Below are positions 50,479 to 59,040 of a stretch of 64,000 nt of DNA, piece after piece. Origin of the DNA: Acidimicrobiia bacterium (GTDB lineage Bacteria > Actinomycetota > Acidimicrobiia > IMCC26256 > PALSA-610). The notes below the pieces were generated by a model, which saw only the letters and a list, made by a program, of their open reading frames with translations, had not been told where the DNA came from and made no database searches. A program made the position numbers and the translations under genes. The DNA lies in the NCBI GenBank assembly GCA_036271555.1, contig DATBAK010000010.1, forward strand, positions 186,001 through 250,000. Reading direction: 5' to 3'. Within the stretch, counting starts at the first letter, position 1; each line of letters opens with the position of its first letter.

Positions 50479-51003
50479 GTGAAGTCCGAGGGAACAGTGG
50501 GGCGCGAGGAGGTCGCCGACTTCAGCGCGTTCTTCGCGGCCGAGTACCGGACCGTCGTCGGTCTGGCCTTCGTGCTCTGCGGGCGACTCGACGCGGCCGA
50601 GGACCTCGCGCAGGACGCGTTCGCGGCGGCATTCCACGACTGGAACCGCATCGCCCGCTACGACGACCCCGGCGCGTGGGTGCGCCGCGTCGTCGCGAAC
50701 CGGGCGGTGTCACTGCGACGGCGCCGATCGTCGGAGGGCCGGCTCGTGGAACGGCTCGCGTCGCTCGCGCCGGGCGCGGCCGCGGAACCACCCCTCATTG
50801 ATCCCGAGCTCGGGCGCGCGATCCGCTCGCTGTCGCGCCGGCAGGCGCAGATCGTCGCGCTCGTCTACTTCGAGGACCTCAGCGTCGCGCGGAGCGCCGA
50901 GATCCTCGGGTGCAGCGAAGAGACCAGCCGCACCCATCTCCGGCGCGCGCGAGCTGCACTCGCACGGCGGCTCGGTATGCGTCAGGAGGAGGAGCCGGCA
51001 TGA
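50479..51003 (+). CDS. ECF-type RNA polymerase sigma factor
   Basis: A 174-residue sigma-70 family regulator with only sigma2 (AFFAAEYRTVVGLAFVLCGR, DLAQDAFAAAFHDWNRI) and sigma4 (RAIRSLSRRQAQIVALVYFEDLS, HTH AEILGCSEETSRTHLRRARAAL). It is of the SigE/SigM-like ECF class. GTG 50479; the stop overlaps a membrane protein that probably controls it. Target promoters are not evident here. Confidence 0.9.
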   Translation: MKSEGTVGREEVADFSAFFAAEYRTVVGLAFVLCGRLDAAEDLAQDAFAAAFHDWNRIARYDDPGAWVRRVVANRAVSLRRRRSSEGRLVERLASLAPGAAAEPPLIDPELGRAIRSLSRRQAQIVALVYFEDLSVARSAEILGCSEETSRTHLRRARAALARRLGMRQEEEPA

Positions 51004-52202
51004 ACGAGCTCGACGACCACCTGCATCACGAGTTCGCGGCGCTGCGCGAGCGTGTCGCGCAGCTGCCGCTGCCGCTGCCCGCATTCGACGACCGGCGATC
51101 CGCGCGTCGCCGCGTGCCGCTTCCGGTCGCGACCGTCGTGGCGTTCGCGGTCGTGCTCGCCATCGTGCTCGCGACGATCACGATCACGAACTCGTCGACG
51201 CACGCGCCGACCGCGACGACGCCGACGACCGCCGCGCCGGCACCGGCGCGACCGCCCGTTGCCGGCTTCCTCACGCTGCCGTTCCCGAACGACAAGCACA
51301 CCATCGACGTGTGGAACTGGGCCGGGCAGCACATCGCGACGGTGCACCCGCAGGGCATCGCCGACTGCTGCACGACGGTGTTCCTTTCGCCCGACGGGAC
51401 GCGCATCCTCGTGCTCGGCGTCTCGGACTCGGCGATGAAGCAGGGACAGATCCTGGACCTCCGCGGGCGCGTGCTCGCGCAGGGCGACTTCGAAGGCGTG
51501 TGGGCCGACGACAGCCGCCACCTCTGCGACATGCAGCCGCACGCGGGCACGCACGGCCTCTACAACGGGAAGACCCACCTCGTGCTCTTCGATCCCGGGC
51601 ACGGCAGCCGTACCGTCGCCGCCGTCGGCTTCGCCGGGTCACACGGAGGACCGGAGATCCTCGGCTGCAGCGTCACGAGCGAGAACGCGTTCGTGATGAA
51701 CGTCGAGATGGCGTTCCTCACCGGGCCCGTGATCCAGGTTCGACTCACGACCGGGCACACGTCGACCGCGGCGTGGTCGCCGGCGAACGGCGACGCGCGG
51801 CCGGTCGCGTTGTCGGGAAGTGGTCGGTACGCACTCGAGTTCGGCGCCGGGCCCGCGGGCCAGGTGGTCGACACGACGACGGGTCGCACCGTGGCGACGG
51901 TGGCGGGCCAGCCGCAGAGCGTCTCCTGGGACGGTCACCTCGTGGTATCGACACTCGAGACCGGCGACCTCGTCGTCACCGACTGGCGAACCCACCGTGT
52001 CGTGTGGCGCAGCGGCCACCACACCGGCGCACCCGAGATGTTCGCCGACGCCGCGGTGCGCGTGCGTCCGCACTCCGACGATCTCGCGGTCGACGTGCGC
52101 GAGCTCGCCGGGCAGCCCGACGGGTCGGGAGCGCTCTGGCTCGTCACGCCGGACGCACCGCCGCGACGCATCGCCGCGCCAGTCGTCGAAGGGATCGGCT
52201 GA
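51000..52202 (+). CDS. Membrane protein with extracellular propeller-like domain, probable anti-sigma factor
   Basis: A 400-residue protein coupled to the sigma gene by ATGA. The cytoplasmic part is short (MNELDDHLHHEFAALRERV), followed by one membrane helix (VATVVAFAVVLAIVLATITI), a Thr/Pro linker and a 300-residue beta-rich region with repeats typical of WD40/PD40-like propellers (TTVFLSPDGTRILVLG, AWSPANGDARPVAL). A sensor outside and sigma-binding inside is the usual pattern. No canonical zinc anti-sigma motif (H-x3-C-x2-C) is visible, so the role rests on context. Confidence 0.75.
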   Translation: MNELDDHLHHEFAALRERVAQLPLPLPAFDDRRSARRRVPLPVATVVAFAVVLAIVLATITITNSSTHAPTATTPTTAAPAPARPPVAGFLTLPFPNDKHTIDVWNWAGQHIATVHPQGIADCCTTVFLSPDGTRILVLGVSDSAMKQGQILDLRGRVLAQGDFEGVWADDSRHLCDMQPHAGTHGLYNGKTHLVLFDPGHGSRTVAAVGFAGSHGGPEILGCSVTSENAFVMNVEMAFLTGPVIQVRLTTGHTSTAAWSPANGDARPVALSGSGRYALEFGAGPAGQVVDTTTGRTVATVAGQPQSVSWDGHLVVSTLETGDLVVTDWRTHRVVWRSGHHTGAPEMFADAAVRVRPHSDDLAVDVRELAGQPDGSGALWLVTPDAPPRRIAAPVVEGIG

Positions 52203-52208
52203 CCACCG

Positions 52209-52916
52209 TCACTGCAGTTGCGCGAGGTCGCGCCGTGCGTAGCGGTTGTGATGGAACTCCTCTTCGAAGACCGTGAAGAGGCACTCGCGCACGGGGTTGG
52301 GCCCGTTCTCGAGCACGACGACCTCGCGGTCGAGCTCACCCGAGTCGAGCCGGTCGACGTAGTCGCGCAGCTTGCCGGCGCGGTCGGCGCGCACCGCGAG
52401 CACCTCGGCGAAGGTCGGGTCCGAGGCGAGGTCGAGCCCGGGAAAATCGAAGTCGAGCGAGCCGGTGTTCGGGAGGCCCATCGGATCGAAGGGCTCGCCG
52501 AGGATCGGCGCGGTGAACCACTTGTCGATCGCCATGACGAGGTGCCGCAGGGTTTGCACGAACGAGAACTCGCCGGCGACCGACTCGTGCAGCTTCGGCT
52601 CCGGGAGTGCGCGCGCGGTCGCCATCGTCGTCGACCACGCGGCGTCGAGGGCATCGAGCGCGCGGCGCATGCCTGCGGGATCGTCGGGTCGCAGCATCGC
52701 CCGCAGCGGATACCAGGCGTCGTGCTCGTTGACGAAGTCGGTGACGTCGACACCGTTGATCGTCACGCGCTCGACGAGCGCGTCGATGTCGACGTCGACG
52801 AGCCACGCGTGCGACACCCGCACGCCGGTGAGGTTCACGTCGCGGAGCGTCGACCGGCTCAGGTCGGCGCCCCAGAAGACCGACTCGGTGAGGTCGCCTT
52901 CGAAGTCCTCGGGCAT
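52209..52916 (-). CDS. DinB/pentapeptide-repeat family protein
   Basis: A 235-residue protein with a few pentapeptide-like repeats near the start (ADLSRSTLRDVNLTGVRV) and a DinB four-helix region (SFVQTLRHLVMAIDKWFTAPI, FTVFEEEFHHNRYARRDL). The late His residues are where DinB proteins bind metal. DinB-fold enzymes often handle small thiols. ATG 52916 has GAGGAGG 6 nt before it; longer frames are rejected. It converges with the anti-sigma gene with 6 bp between stops. Confidence 0.8.
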   Translation of the reverse strand: MPEDFEGDLTESVFWGADLSRSTLRDVNLTGVRVSHAWLVDVDIDALVERVTINGVDVTDFVNEHDAWYPLRAMLRPDDPAGMRRALDALDAAWSTTMATARALPEPKLHESVAGEFSFVQTLRHLVMAIDKWFTAPILGEPFDPMGLPNTGSLDFDFPGLDLASDPTFAEVLAVRADRAGKLRDYVDRLDSGELDREVVVLENGPNPVRECLFTVFEEEFHHNRYARRDLAQLQ

Positions 52917-53077
52917 CACGGTCCTCCTCGTCGTTGTGCGGTCCAGCATCGCAGCCCAGCACGCGGCGCCGTTTCCCGGCGGCCTTCTCCCCGGCCGCCG
53001 ATAATCCTCGTTATGTAAACTGCTCTGGGTTTGGCTCCGGGTGCACCGGCACGGATGCCGCGAGCCGCACCGGTCTC

Positions 53078-53083
53078 TACGAT
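53078..53083 (+). promoter_or_regulatory. -10 box of the hydrolase gene (leaderless)
   Basis: TACGAT, 8 nt before GTG 53092. Confidence 0.5.
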
Positions 53084-53091
53084 CCCCTGCG

Positions 53092-53922
53092 GTGAGCACG
53101 GCGGAATGGCGCAGAGCACGCATCGAGCACGACGGTGAAGTCCTCTACTACGAGGTGACCGGCGCACCCGACGCCCGCACGGTCGTGTTGACGCACGGCG
53201 CCGGCGGCACGCACGCATCCTGGTTCCAACAGGTTCCGGCGCTTGCGGCGGCCGGCTATCGCGTCGTCACGTGGGACAGCCGCGGCTTCGGTAACTCGAC
53301 GTGCACGAACGGCACGTTGGGCGCCGACGGGGCGGCCGCCGACATCACGCGCATCCTCGACGAGATCGGTGTCGACCGCGTCGATCTCGTCGGTCAGTCG
53401 ATGGGCGGCTGGTGGGTCAGCGCGTTCACGATCGCCCACCCCGACCGCGTCCATACGCTCACGCTCGCCAACACCATCGGCGGTCTGTACACGCGCGAGC
53501 TGCACGATCACTTTCGTCACGTGACACAAACGCTGCCGGCCGGACCACCGACGATCGGATCGCACGCGGCGGTGAGCACGAGTCTCGTCGCGCGCGATCC
53601 CGCGCTTGCGTTCCTCTACCAACAGCTCGACTCGTTCCACGAGCCGCCGTTGATCGCGGTCGCACGCGCGCTCACCGGTTGGGAAGTGACGCACGAGCAG
53701 ATGAACGCGACCGGTGTGCCCGTGCTCGTCATCACCTCCCCCGAGGATCAGCTGTTCCCCGCCGGGCTCGTGCGCGACGGCGCGCGGCGACTGCGCGATG
53801 CGCGCGTCGTCGAGATCGACGGCGCGGGTCATTCGTCGTACTTCGAACGCGCGACGGAGTTCAACGCGGCGCTGCTCGCCTTCCTCGGCGCGCACCTTTT
53901 CCACAACCCGTCCACAGGTTGA
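53092..53922 (+). CDS. Alpha/beta hydrolase
   Basis: A 276-residue hydrolase: oxyanion region THGAGGTHASW, nucleophile Ser in VGQSMGGWW, Asp in TSPEDQLFP and His in GAGHSSYF. The order and length fit the haloalkane dehalogenase/epoxide hydrolase-like group. The substrate is unknown. GTG 53092 is set by the -10 box. It is monocistronic and diverges from the DinB gene. Confidence 0.9.
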   Translation: MSTAEWRRARIEHDGEVLYYEVTGAPDARTVVLTHGAGGTHASWFQQVPALAAAGYRVVTWDSRGFGNSTCTNGTLGADGAAADITRILDEIGVDRVDLVGQSMGGWWVSAFTIAHPDRVHTLTLANTIGGLYTRELHDHFRHVTQTLPAGPPTIGSHAAVSTSLVARDPALAFLYQQLDSFHEPPLIAVARALTGWEVTHEQMNATGVPVLVITSPEDQLFPAGLVRDGARRLRDARVVEIDGAGHSSYFERATEFNAALLAFLGAHLFHNPSTG

Positions 53923-53985
53923 TCCTGCTTACGATCCACAACCTCTTCGTCGTACGGTGACCTCCCCCGACGAACGGAGCGCGCG

Positions 53986-54201
53986 ATGGTCTTCGAGATC
54001 GTCACCACCGACGGAACGATCGAACGGGTCGACGGCGCCGACGCCTACGAGCTCGAAGGCCCGTTGACGACCTTCTTCACGACGAACAGCGGCATCCACC
54101 GGCTGTCGAGCTGGAGCGAACGCGTCGCGAGCTACCGCACCGACCGCGTTCTCGCCGTGCGGACGGTACCGGCCGTGCCCTTGGTACCGGCCGAGTCCTG
54201 A
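53986..54201 (+). CDS. Small hypothetical protein
   Basis: A 71-residue protein (MVFEIVTTDGTIERVDGADAYELEGPLT...) with a beta-hairpin-like start and RLSSWSERVASYRTDRVLAVR. Such proteins are common beside unrelated actinobacterial genes. ATG 53986 follows GGAGCGCGCG. No family or function is recognised. Confidence 0.6.
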   Translation: MVFEIVTTDGTIERVDGADAYELEGPLTTFFTTNSGIHRLSSWSERVASYRTDRVLAVRTVPAVPLVPAES

Positions 54202-54269
54202 GCGACGACGGACTCGGAGCTCTGGCCGGAACGGGCGGTTCGCGTTGCGGGCGGCCCGACTTCTCGCGT

Positions 54270-54309
54270 GAGGCGTGAGGAGCGGCGAGCGCGCGAGCGC
54301 GACCAGAAA
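54270..54309 (-). repeat. REP-like 3' repeat, gcvT copy
   Basis: On the gcvT strand, TTTCTGGTCGCGCTCGCGCG follows two bases after the stop and leads to GCTCCTCACGCCTCACGCG. The gap 54202-54311 otherwise shows nothing. Confidence 0.65.
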
Positions 54310-54311
54310 GC

Positions 54312-55400
54312 TCAGCGGCGAACGAACGGAGTCTCGACGACGGTCGCGTCGAGCGTGCGTCCGCGCACCGACAACTCGACGCGCGTCCCGATCTCGACAT
54401 CGGGCCTCAGGAGTCCGAGCGCGATGCCGTGCCCGAGGGTCGGCGAGAAGTTGCCACTCGTCACCGTGCCCACCGCCTCCCCACCGCGCAGCACCTCCGC
54501 ACCCTCGCGCGGGGGCTGCCGGCCCGTCGTCGCCATGCCCCGCAGCACGCGCGCGACACCTCGATCGCGTTCGGCTTCGAGCGCGGCGCGGCCGCGGAAG
54601 TCGCCCTTGTCGAACCGCACGACCCACCGCAGCCCGGCCTGCAACGGCGTGATGCCGGGACCGAGATCATGGCCGTGCAGCGGCAGCGCGGCCTCGAGCC
54701 GCAGGGTGTCGCGCGCACCGAGTCCTGCGGGCACGACGCCGGCGCCGAGCAGCGCATCCCAGAGTGCGGGCGCGTGCTCCGCGGGAACCTGGATCTCGAC
54801 GCCGTCCTCGCCGGTGTAACCGGTTCCCGCGGCGACGCACCCGACGCCGTTCCAGATGAACGGCGCGACGTGAAACCGCTCCACCGCCGCCGCGTCGGGC
54901 GCGATCGGCGCGAGCAACGCGCGCGCTTGCGGGCCCTGGATCGCGAGCACCGCGCGGCCGCCGGTGACATCGTCGACCGTGTCGTCGGCCGCGCCGAACT
55001 GCGCGATCGCATCATGCAGCGCGGCGGCGAGCGGCGCGGTGTTCGACGCGTTCGGCATCACGAGCAGCTCCGTCGGCTCCAGCCACCACACGATGAGGTC
55101 GTCGACGACGTGCGCATCGCGTTCGTCGAGCAGATGCGTGTACTGCGCGCGACCCGGTGCGATGCGACCGAGGTCGTTGGTCAGCGCCCACTGGAGCGCA
55201 TCGACCACTCCCCCGCCCGCGCACCGCAGCGTTCCGAGGTGCGAGACGTCGAAGACGACCGCGCGCTCGCGACACGCGCGGTGCTCCTCGAGCACGCCCG
55301 CGTACTGGAGTGGCATGTCCCACCCGCCGAACGCGGCGAAGCGTGCTCCGAGGGCGCGGTGGGCCGCGTCGAGTGGGCTGTGCCGGAGTGCTTGGTCCAA
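54312..55400 (-). CDS. gcvT: Aminomethyltransferase (glycine cleavage T-protein)
   Basis: Transfers the aminomethyl group from the H-protein to tetrahydrofolate, releasing ammonia. The 362-residue protein has FAAFGGWDMPLQYAG near the start, DVSHLGTLRCAG, TGYTGEDGVEI and RDTLRLEAALPLHGHD, all T-protein hallmarks. Start TTG 55400 is 8 nt after TAAGTT. gcvH is 3.6 kb away in the same direction; gcvP is not in the window. Confidence 0.95.
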   Translation of the reverse strand: MDQALRHSPLDAAHRALGARFAAFGGWDMPLQYAGVLEEHRACRERAVVFDVSHLGTLRCAGGGVVDALQWALTNDLGRIAPGRAQYTHLLDERDAHVVDDLIVWWLEPTELLVMPNASNTAPLAAALHDAIAQFGAADDTVDDVTGGRAVLAIQGPQARALLAPIAPDAAAVERFHVAPFIWNGVGCVAAGTGYTGEDGVEIQVPAEHAPALWDALLGAGVVPAGLGARDTLRLEAALPLHGHDLGPGITPLQAGLRWVVRFDKGDFRGRAALEAERDRGVARVLRGMATTGRQPPREGAEVLRGGEAVGTVTSGNFSPTLGHGIALGLLRPDVEIGTRVELSVRGRTLDATVVETPFVRR

Positions 55401-55408
55401 GACGGCGG

Positions 55409-55414
55409 AACTTA
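55409..55414 (-). promoter_or_regulatory. -10 box of gcvT (leaderless)
   Basis: TAAGTT on the minus strand, 8 nt before TTG 55400; it overlaps the stop codon of the upstream gene. Confidence 0.45.
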
Positions 55415-55849
55415 GGCGCTCTCGGCCGACGGCTGCTCGAAGGGTCGCGGGTCGGGACCGAACCGCAGCGCGGTACCCGCGCCGACCCCCGCGATCGCGA
55501 GCTGCGACGGCGGTTCGAGCCCGTACTTCACGAGCAGGTCGAGGTAGTCACGCTGGTAGAGGACGCGCACGTTGACGCCGTAGAGCTCCTGCACGAGCCG
55601 CGCCTTGCGGTTCTTCTTCGTGACGAGCTTCTGGTTGAGCGTCGTGATCTCGATGAAGAGGTCGTACGCGGGAAGGTAGAAGTCGGGGGTGAACGCCTGC
55701 ACCGGGTTGCCGTCGCGGTCGGTCGCGAGCACGAACGTGCGCGGCTCGTAATCCCATGTGATCGCGTAGAAGTCGAGCAGCTTCGCGAACTGTCGCTCCG
55801 AGTTGTGCGCGAAGCGAACCTGTTCGTGCGGGAGCGGCGCGTCGTCGAT
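55412..55849 (-). CDS. PD-(D/E)xK nuclease-like protein with a non-standard start
   Basis: A 145-residue product. SERQFAKLLDFYAITWDYEPRT, FTPDFYLPAYDLFIEITTLNQK and KNRKARLVQELYG match the restriction-endonuclease-like fold (PD, then E-I-T where E-x-K is usual, with Lys further on). No ATG, GTG or TTG precedes the conserved start in frame except deep inside the merR gene. ATC 55849, 8 nt after AGGGGAG, is the best candidate. It may be a nuclease with a shifted Lys or an inactive relative. Confidence 0.6.
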   Translation of the reverse strand: MDDAPLPHEQVRFAHNSERQFAKLLDFYAITWDYEPRTFVLATDRDGNPVQAFTPDFYLPAYDLFIEITTLNQKLVTKKNRKARLVQELYGVNVRVLYQRDYLDLLVKYGLEPPSQLAIAGVGAGTALRFGPDPRPFEQPSAESA

Positions 55850-55853
55850 TGCG

Positions 55854-56363
55854 CTATCTCCCCTGGACCGCGTGCCGTGCCGGCGCGTCGGATAACGACA
55901 GCTGTGGTTGCTGCGGCTCGGCGACGCGCGGCGCGAGCGCAAGGATCTCCGCGTCGAGCGCGTCGACGACACGCGCGAGCGGCACGATGTTCAGCACGCC
56001 CTGACCCCGGCGCACGAGGTCGACGATCTGCTCGCCGTCGAACGCGAGCACCGAACGGCTGCCGTCGAGCACGAGGCTCGCCGACGCGAGGTCTTCTCCG
56101 AGGTGCTCGCGCAGGTAGTCGATCGCCTTGCGCGCGGTCTGCAACGAGACGCCCGCGTCGAGGAGGCTCTTCACGACCTTCAACTCGACGAGGTCGCGGT
56201 AGGTGTAGAGGCGCTGGGTGCCGCTCCCCTTCGCGTCGTGGAGCGACGGCCGCACGAGGTCGGTCCGGGCCCAGTAGTCGAGCTGCCGGTAAGTGATGCC
56301 CACCACCGCACACACCTGCGGGCCCCGGAACCCTTCGGGATGCTCGGTCTGGCTCATGTCCAT
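55854..56363 (-). CDS. MerR family regulator (second of the garA locus)
   Basis: A 169-residue regulator with an N-terminal MerR winged helix (GFRGPQVCAVVGITYRQLDYWARTDLVRPS, QRLYTYRDLVELKVVKSLLDAG). Position corresponds to Rv1830 in the mycobacterial gcvH-garA locus. GTG 56375 or ATG 56357 are also possible starts, the latter being 7 nt after TAACCC. The C-terminal part has no Cys cluster, so the signal is not metal. 56376-56535 has no gene. Confidence 0.88.
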   Translation of the reverse strand: MDMSQTEHPEGFRGPQVCAVVGITYRQLDYWARTDLVRPSLHDAKGSGTQRLYTYRDLVELKVVKSLLDAGVSLQTARKAIDYLREHLGEDLASASLVLDGSRSVLAFDGEQIVDLVRRGQGVLNIVPLARVVDALDAEILALAPRVAEPQQPQLSLSDAPARHAVQGR

Positions 56364-56535
56364 CGGGTTACGCACCGTTCGCCGGCGGCACCGGAGACCG
56401 GGCCGAGCGCGGACGAGGGCGACTCACACCCTCGTAACTACAGCGGTGACGGTAAACACCGGCCCTCTCGACGTCAACGTCAAGCTGCGGTCGAGGGTGC
56501 TCGACCACTGATCGAGGGTTATGCCGGGAACGGCG

Positions 56536-57036
56536 TCATTGTGCGAAATCCTCGGGCCGAACGTGCTCGATGAATTCGCGAAATTCCTCGACCTGCTCCT
56601 CTTCCTCGAGGGCGTCCTCGTCCTGATCGAACAGGACTCCGGCCTCGTCGAGGACCGCTTCGTCGGCGAAGATCGGCACCGTGCCCTGGTAGCGGACGGC
56701 CAGGGCAATGGCGTCGGAGGGACGGCTGTCGACCAGGGTGCGCTCACCGCCACGGTCGAGCGAGAGCTTGGCGTAGAAGGTGCCGTCGTGGAGCTCGGTG
56801 ATCTCGACCCGCTCGAGCGTGACCTGCTGCTCGTCGAGGACCTGCTTGAACAGGTCGTGAGTCATCGGCCGCGGCGTGTCCATGTTCTGGAGCGCGTAGA
56901 CGATCGCGGTCGCCTCGGGCGTGCCGATGAAGATCGGCAGGTAACGCTGACCTTCGTCCTCACGAAGGAGCACGATGGGCTGCGGCGGGTTCGTTCCCAC
57001 CTCGACACGCACCCCGACGAGCGAAAGTCGGATCAC
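56536..57036 (-). CDS. Bifunctional nuclease family protein (DUF151)
   Basis: A 166-residue protein of the BFN/DUF151 family, described as a DNase/RNase in plants and structurally in Thermotoga. Motifs are RLSLVGVRVEVGT, YLPIFIGTPEATAI, RPMTHDLFKQVL and SRPSDAIALAVR. The C-terminus is strongly acidic (DEDALEEEEQVEEF). GTG 57036 is preceded by GGAGG. The mycobacterial orthologue Rv1829 sits at the same place between two merR genes; here hpt is inserted next to it. Confidence 0.9.
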   Translation of the reverse strand: MIRLSLVGVRVEVGTNPPQPIVLLREDEGQRYLPIFIGTPEATAIVYALQNMDTPRPMTHDLFKQVLDEQQVTLERVEITELHDGTFYAKLSLDRGGERTLVDSRPSDAIALAVRYQGTVPIFADEAVLDEAGVLFDQDEDALEEEEQVEEFREFIEHVRPEDFAQ

Positions 57037-57075
57037 GGCACCCTCCGCATCGGCCAGCAAGACCCTACCACCGGG

Positions 57076-57666
57076 TCACGCGCCGTTATCCCCGTCACGA
57101 CGGCGTATCGACGCCGAGTAGAGGTCCTCCACGTACACGTCGGGCCGGCGCCGAACCTCGTCCCGATCACCCACGGCGACGAAGGGAAGATTGCGGTACA
57201 GGTCGCGATAGTGCAGGCCGTAGCCGAGCACGAACGCATCCTCGAGCCGCACACCGCGGTAGCGCACGGTCTCGGGCACGATGCGCCGCGACTCGCGATC
57301 GAGCAGCGCGCACGCGTCGAGCCGGCGGGGATCGCGCGCGCGGAGCTGCGTCGAGAGGTACGCCAGCGTGAGACCGGTATCGACGAGGTCCTCGACGATC
57401 ACGACGTCGCGACCCGCGATGTCCATCTGCACGTCCTGAGTGATGCGCACGCGTCCGGAATCGGGCGCGAAGCGGGAGATGCTGATGAAGTCGACGGCGA
57501 CCGGGATGTCGGGGATCGCGCGCACGAGGTCGGCGAGGAACAGCAGCGCACCCTTGAGCACGCCGATGAGCACGACGCCTTCGGGATGATCGGACGCGAT
57601 CTCCTGCCCGATGCGCGTCAGCACCGCGCGCAGGTCGTCCGGGTCGAGCAGGATCGAGCGCGACAC
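57076..57666 (-). CDS. hpt: Hypoxanthine phosphoribosyltransferase
   Basis: Converts hypoxanthine or guanine to the nucleotide with PRPP. The 196-residue protein has the PRPP-binding motif VVIVEDLVDTGLTL, ISRFAPDSGRVRI and VLGYGLHYRDLYRNLP. Start GTG 57666 lies 28 bp after the upstream merR stop. The gene is an insertion relative to the mycobacterial order garA-merR-DUF151-merR. Confidence 0.93.
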   Translation of the reverse strand: MSRSILLDPDDLRAVLTRIGQEIASDHPEGVVLIGVLKGALLFLADLVRAIPDIPVAVDFISISRFAPDSGRVRITQDVQMDIAGRDVVIVEDLVDTGLTLAYLSTQLRARDPRRLDACALLDRESRRIVPETVRYRGVRLEDAFVLGYGLHYRDLYRNLPFVAVGDRDEVRRRPDVYVEDLYSASIRRRDGDNGA

Positions 57667-57694
57667 GGTCAAGCGACGGAGACGGTCGCGCGCG

Positions 57695-58495
57695 TCAGGG
57701 TCCGAACGAGCGGCGGACGTGCTGCTGCAACAGCGCCGCGCGCAGCTGGCGGCCGAGACCCGCGAGCTCGCCGATCGCTTCGATCTCGCGCGCGCGTGCA
57801 TCGGGATTGCGCTGGCGACGGTATTGCAGCAACACCTGCTCGAAGAGGTTCGCCTCGCGCTCGACGAACGCGTAGTACATGCGGAGGTGGCGAGGCTCGA
57901 TGCCGAACTTGAGGAACTGCTGCGCGACACGCGCGATTGCGAGCGCGTCCTCGTCGAAGAGCGCGCGGTCCCCCGTCGTGACCGACGCCTTCAGGAACCC
58001 GTACGACTCCAGCTCCGCGAGCCCGGCATCGTCGAGGCCCGCAAGGTGCGCGAGCTCGGCCCGGGTGAGGATCGCGTCACCGTTGTCGGCGAGGAACGGT
58101 TCGTCGCCATCGTCGGCGAGCGAGTCGGCGACGTCGTCGGCCTCACGGCGCACCGGACGGTCGTGCGCGCTCGCGAACAGCGCGTTCACCGCTTCGGTCG
58201 CCTCGGCCTTCGACTCCGGCGTCTCCTCGAACCCGCCGCTGCGGTCCATGTCCTCGAGCCGGTCCTTGATGACCTTCAGCGGCAAGAAGTGCTCGCGTTG
58301 CTCGCGCAGGATCCAGCGCAGGCGCTCGACGTCGTTCGCGTAGAACTTCCGGTAGCCCGACGGTGTGCGCTCGGGGTCGACGAGACCCTGGCTCTCGAGG
58401 AACCGGATCTTCGAGATCGTGACCTCGGGGAACTCGTCGCGCAGCTGGTTCAGCACGTCGCCGATCGAGACGTGCGCGCGCGCCATCGTGCTCAC
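57695..58495 (-). CDS. ftsR: MerR family regulator, FtsR-like
   Basis: A 266-residue MerR-type protein: HVSIGDVLNQLRDEFPEVTISKIRFLESQGLVDPERTPSGYRKF and DVERLRWILREQREHFLPLKVI form the DNA-binding domain. It matches Rv1828/FtsR, a regulator of ftsZ in corynebacteria, by position and size. The C-terminal part (about 120-250) is a separate helical domain. GTG 58495 overlaps the garA stop (GTGA). Cell-division targets are not in the window. Confidence 0.88.
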   Translation of the reverse strand: MSTMARAHVSIGDVLNQLRDEFPEVTISKIRFLESQGLVDPERTPSGYRKFYANDVERLRWILREQREHFLPLKVIKDRLEDMDRSGGFEETPESKAEATEAVNALFASAHDRPVRREADDVADSLADDGDEPFLADNGDAILTRAELAHLAGLDDAGLAELESYGFLKASVTTGDRALFDEDALAIARVAQQFLKFGIEPRHLRMYYAFVEREANLFEQVLLQYRRQRNPDARAREIEAIGELAGLGRQLRAALLQQHVRRSFGP

Positions 58496-58956
58496 CGGGT
58501 CTCACCGACGAGGAAGCTGAGACGGAAGCGACCGATCTGCAGCTCGTCGCCGGTCTTGATCTTGGTCCGGTCGACCCGCTCGCGGTTCACGTACGTGCCG
58601 TTCAGCGAGCCCGCGTCGCGCACGGTGAAGCCCTCGGCGTCGCGATCGATCACTGCGTGCCGACGCGAGACGGTGATGTCGTCGAGGAAGATGTCGGAAT
58701 CGGGATGCCGGCCCGCCGTGGTGCTCTCGGACTCGATGCGGTAGGAGCTGCCCGCGACCGGGCCGTCGCGGAGCACGAGCAGCCCGACGCCGGGCGGGAG
58801 CTCTTCGAGGTACTTGGCGAGATCCTCCTCGACGTCGGCGGCCTCGACGGCGCTCAACGTGAGGGTGGTCTCTTCGGGCGCGACCAGCGGCGCGCCGCAC
58901 GAGGAGCAGAAGTTCGCACCCTCGGGATTGGGATGCCCGCAGCGGCCGCAGATCAC
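58492..58956 (-). CDS. garA: FHA-domain protein GarA, with an N-terminal zinc ribbon
   Basis: Phosphorylation-controlled regulator of glutamate and 2-oxoglutarate metabolism in mycobacteria. The 154-residue protein has an N-terminal zinc ribbon (CGRCGHPNPEGANFCSSCG), an EETTLTL segment matching GarA's phosphorylated Thr motif, and an FHA domain (TAGRHPDSDIFLDDITVSRRHA, GSLNGTYVN). The zinc ribbon is an addition relative to mycobacterial GarA. GTG 58956 is chosen because TAGCCT lies 7 nt upstream and Cys3 starts the ribbon. Confidence 0.9.
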   Translation of the reverse strand: MICGRCGHPNPEGANFCSSCGAPLVAPEETTLTLSAVEAADVEEDLAKYLEELPPGVGLLVLRDGPVAGSSYRIESESTTAGRHPDSDIFLDDITVSRRHAVIDRDAEGFTVRDAGSLNGTYVNRERVDRTKIKTGDELQIGRFRLSFLVGETR

Positions 58957-58963
58957 AGTGGCG

Positions 58964-58969
58964 AGGCTA
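58964..58969 (-). promoter_or_regulatory. -10 box of garA operon (leaderless)
   Basis: TAGCCT on the minus strand, 7 nt before GTG 58956. Confidence 0.5.
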
Positions 58970-59040
58970 CCGACGCCCGTGAGCAGCGGCAACGCCCGAT
59001 CGAAGCCTCCAGTTGAGGTTCACACCCGGGCGGTTCGAGG

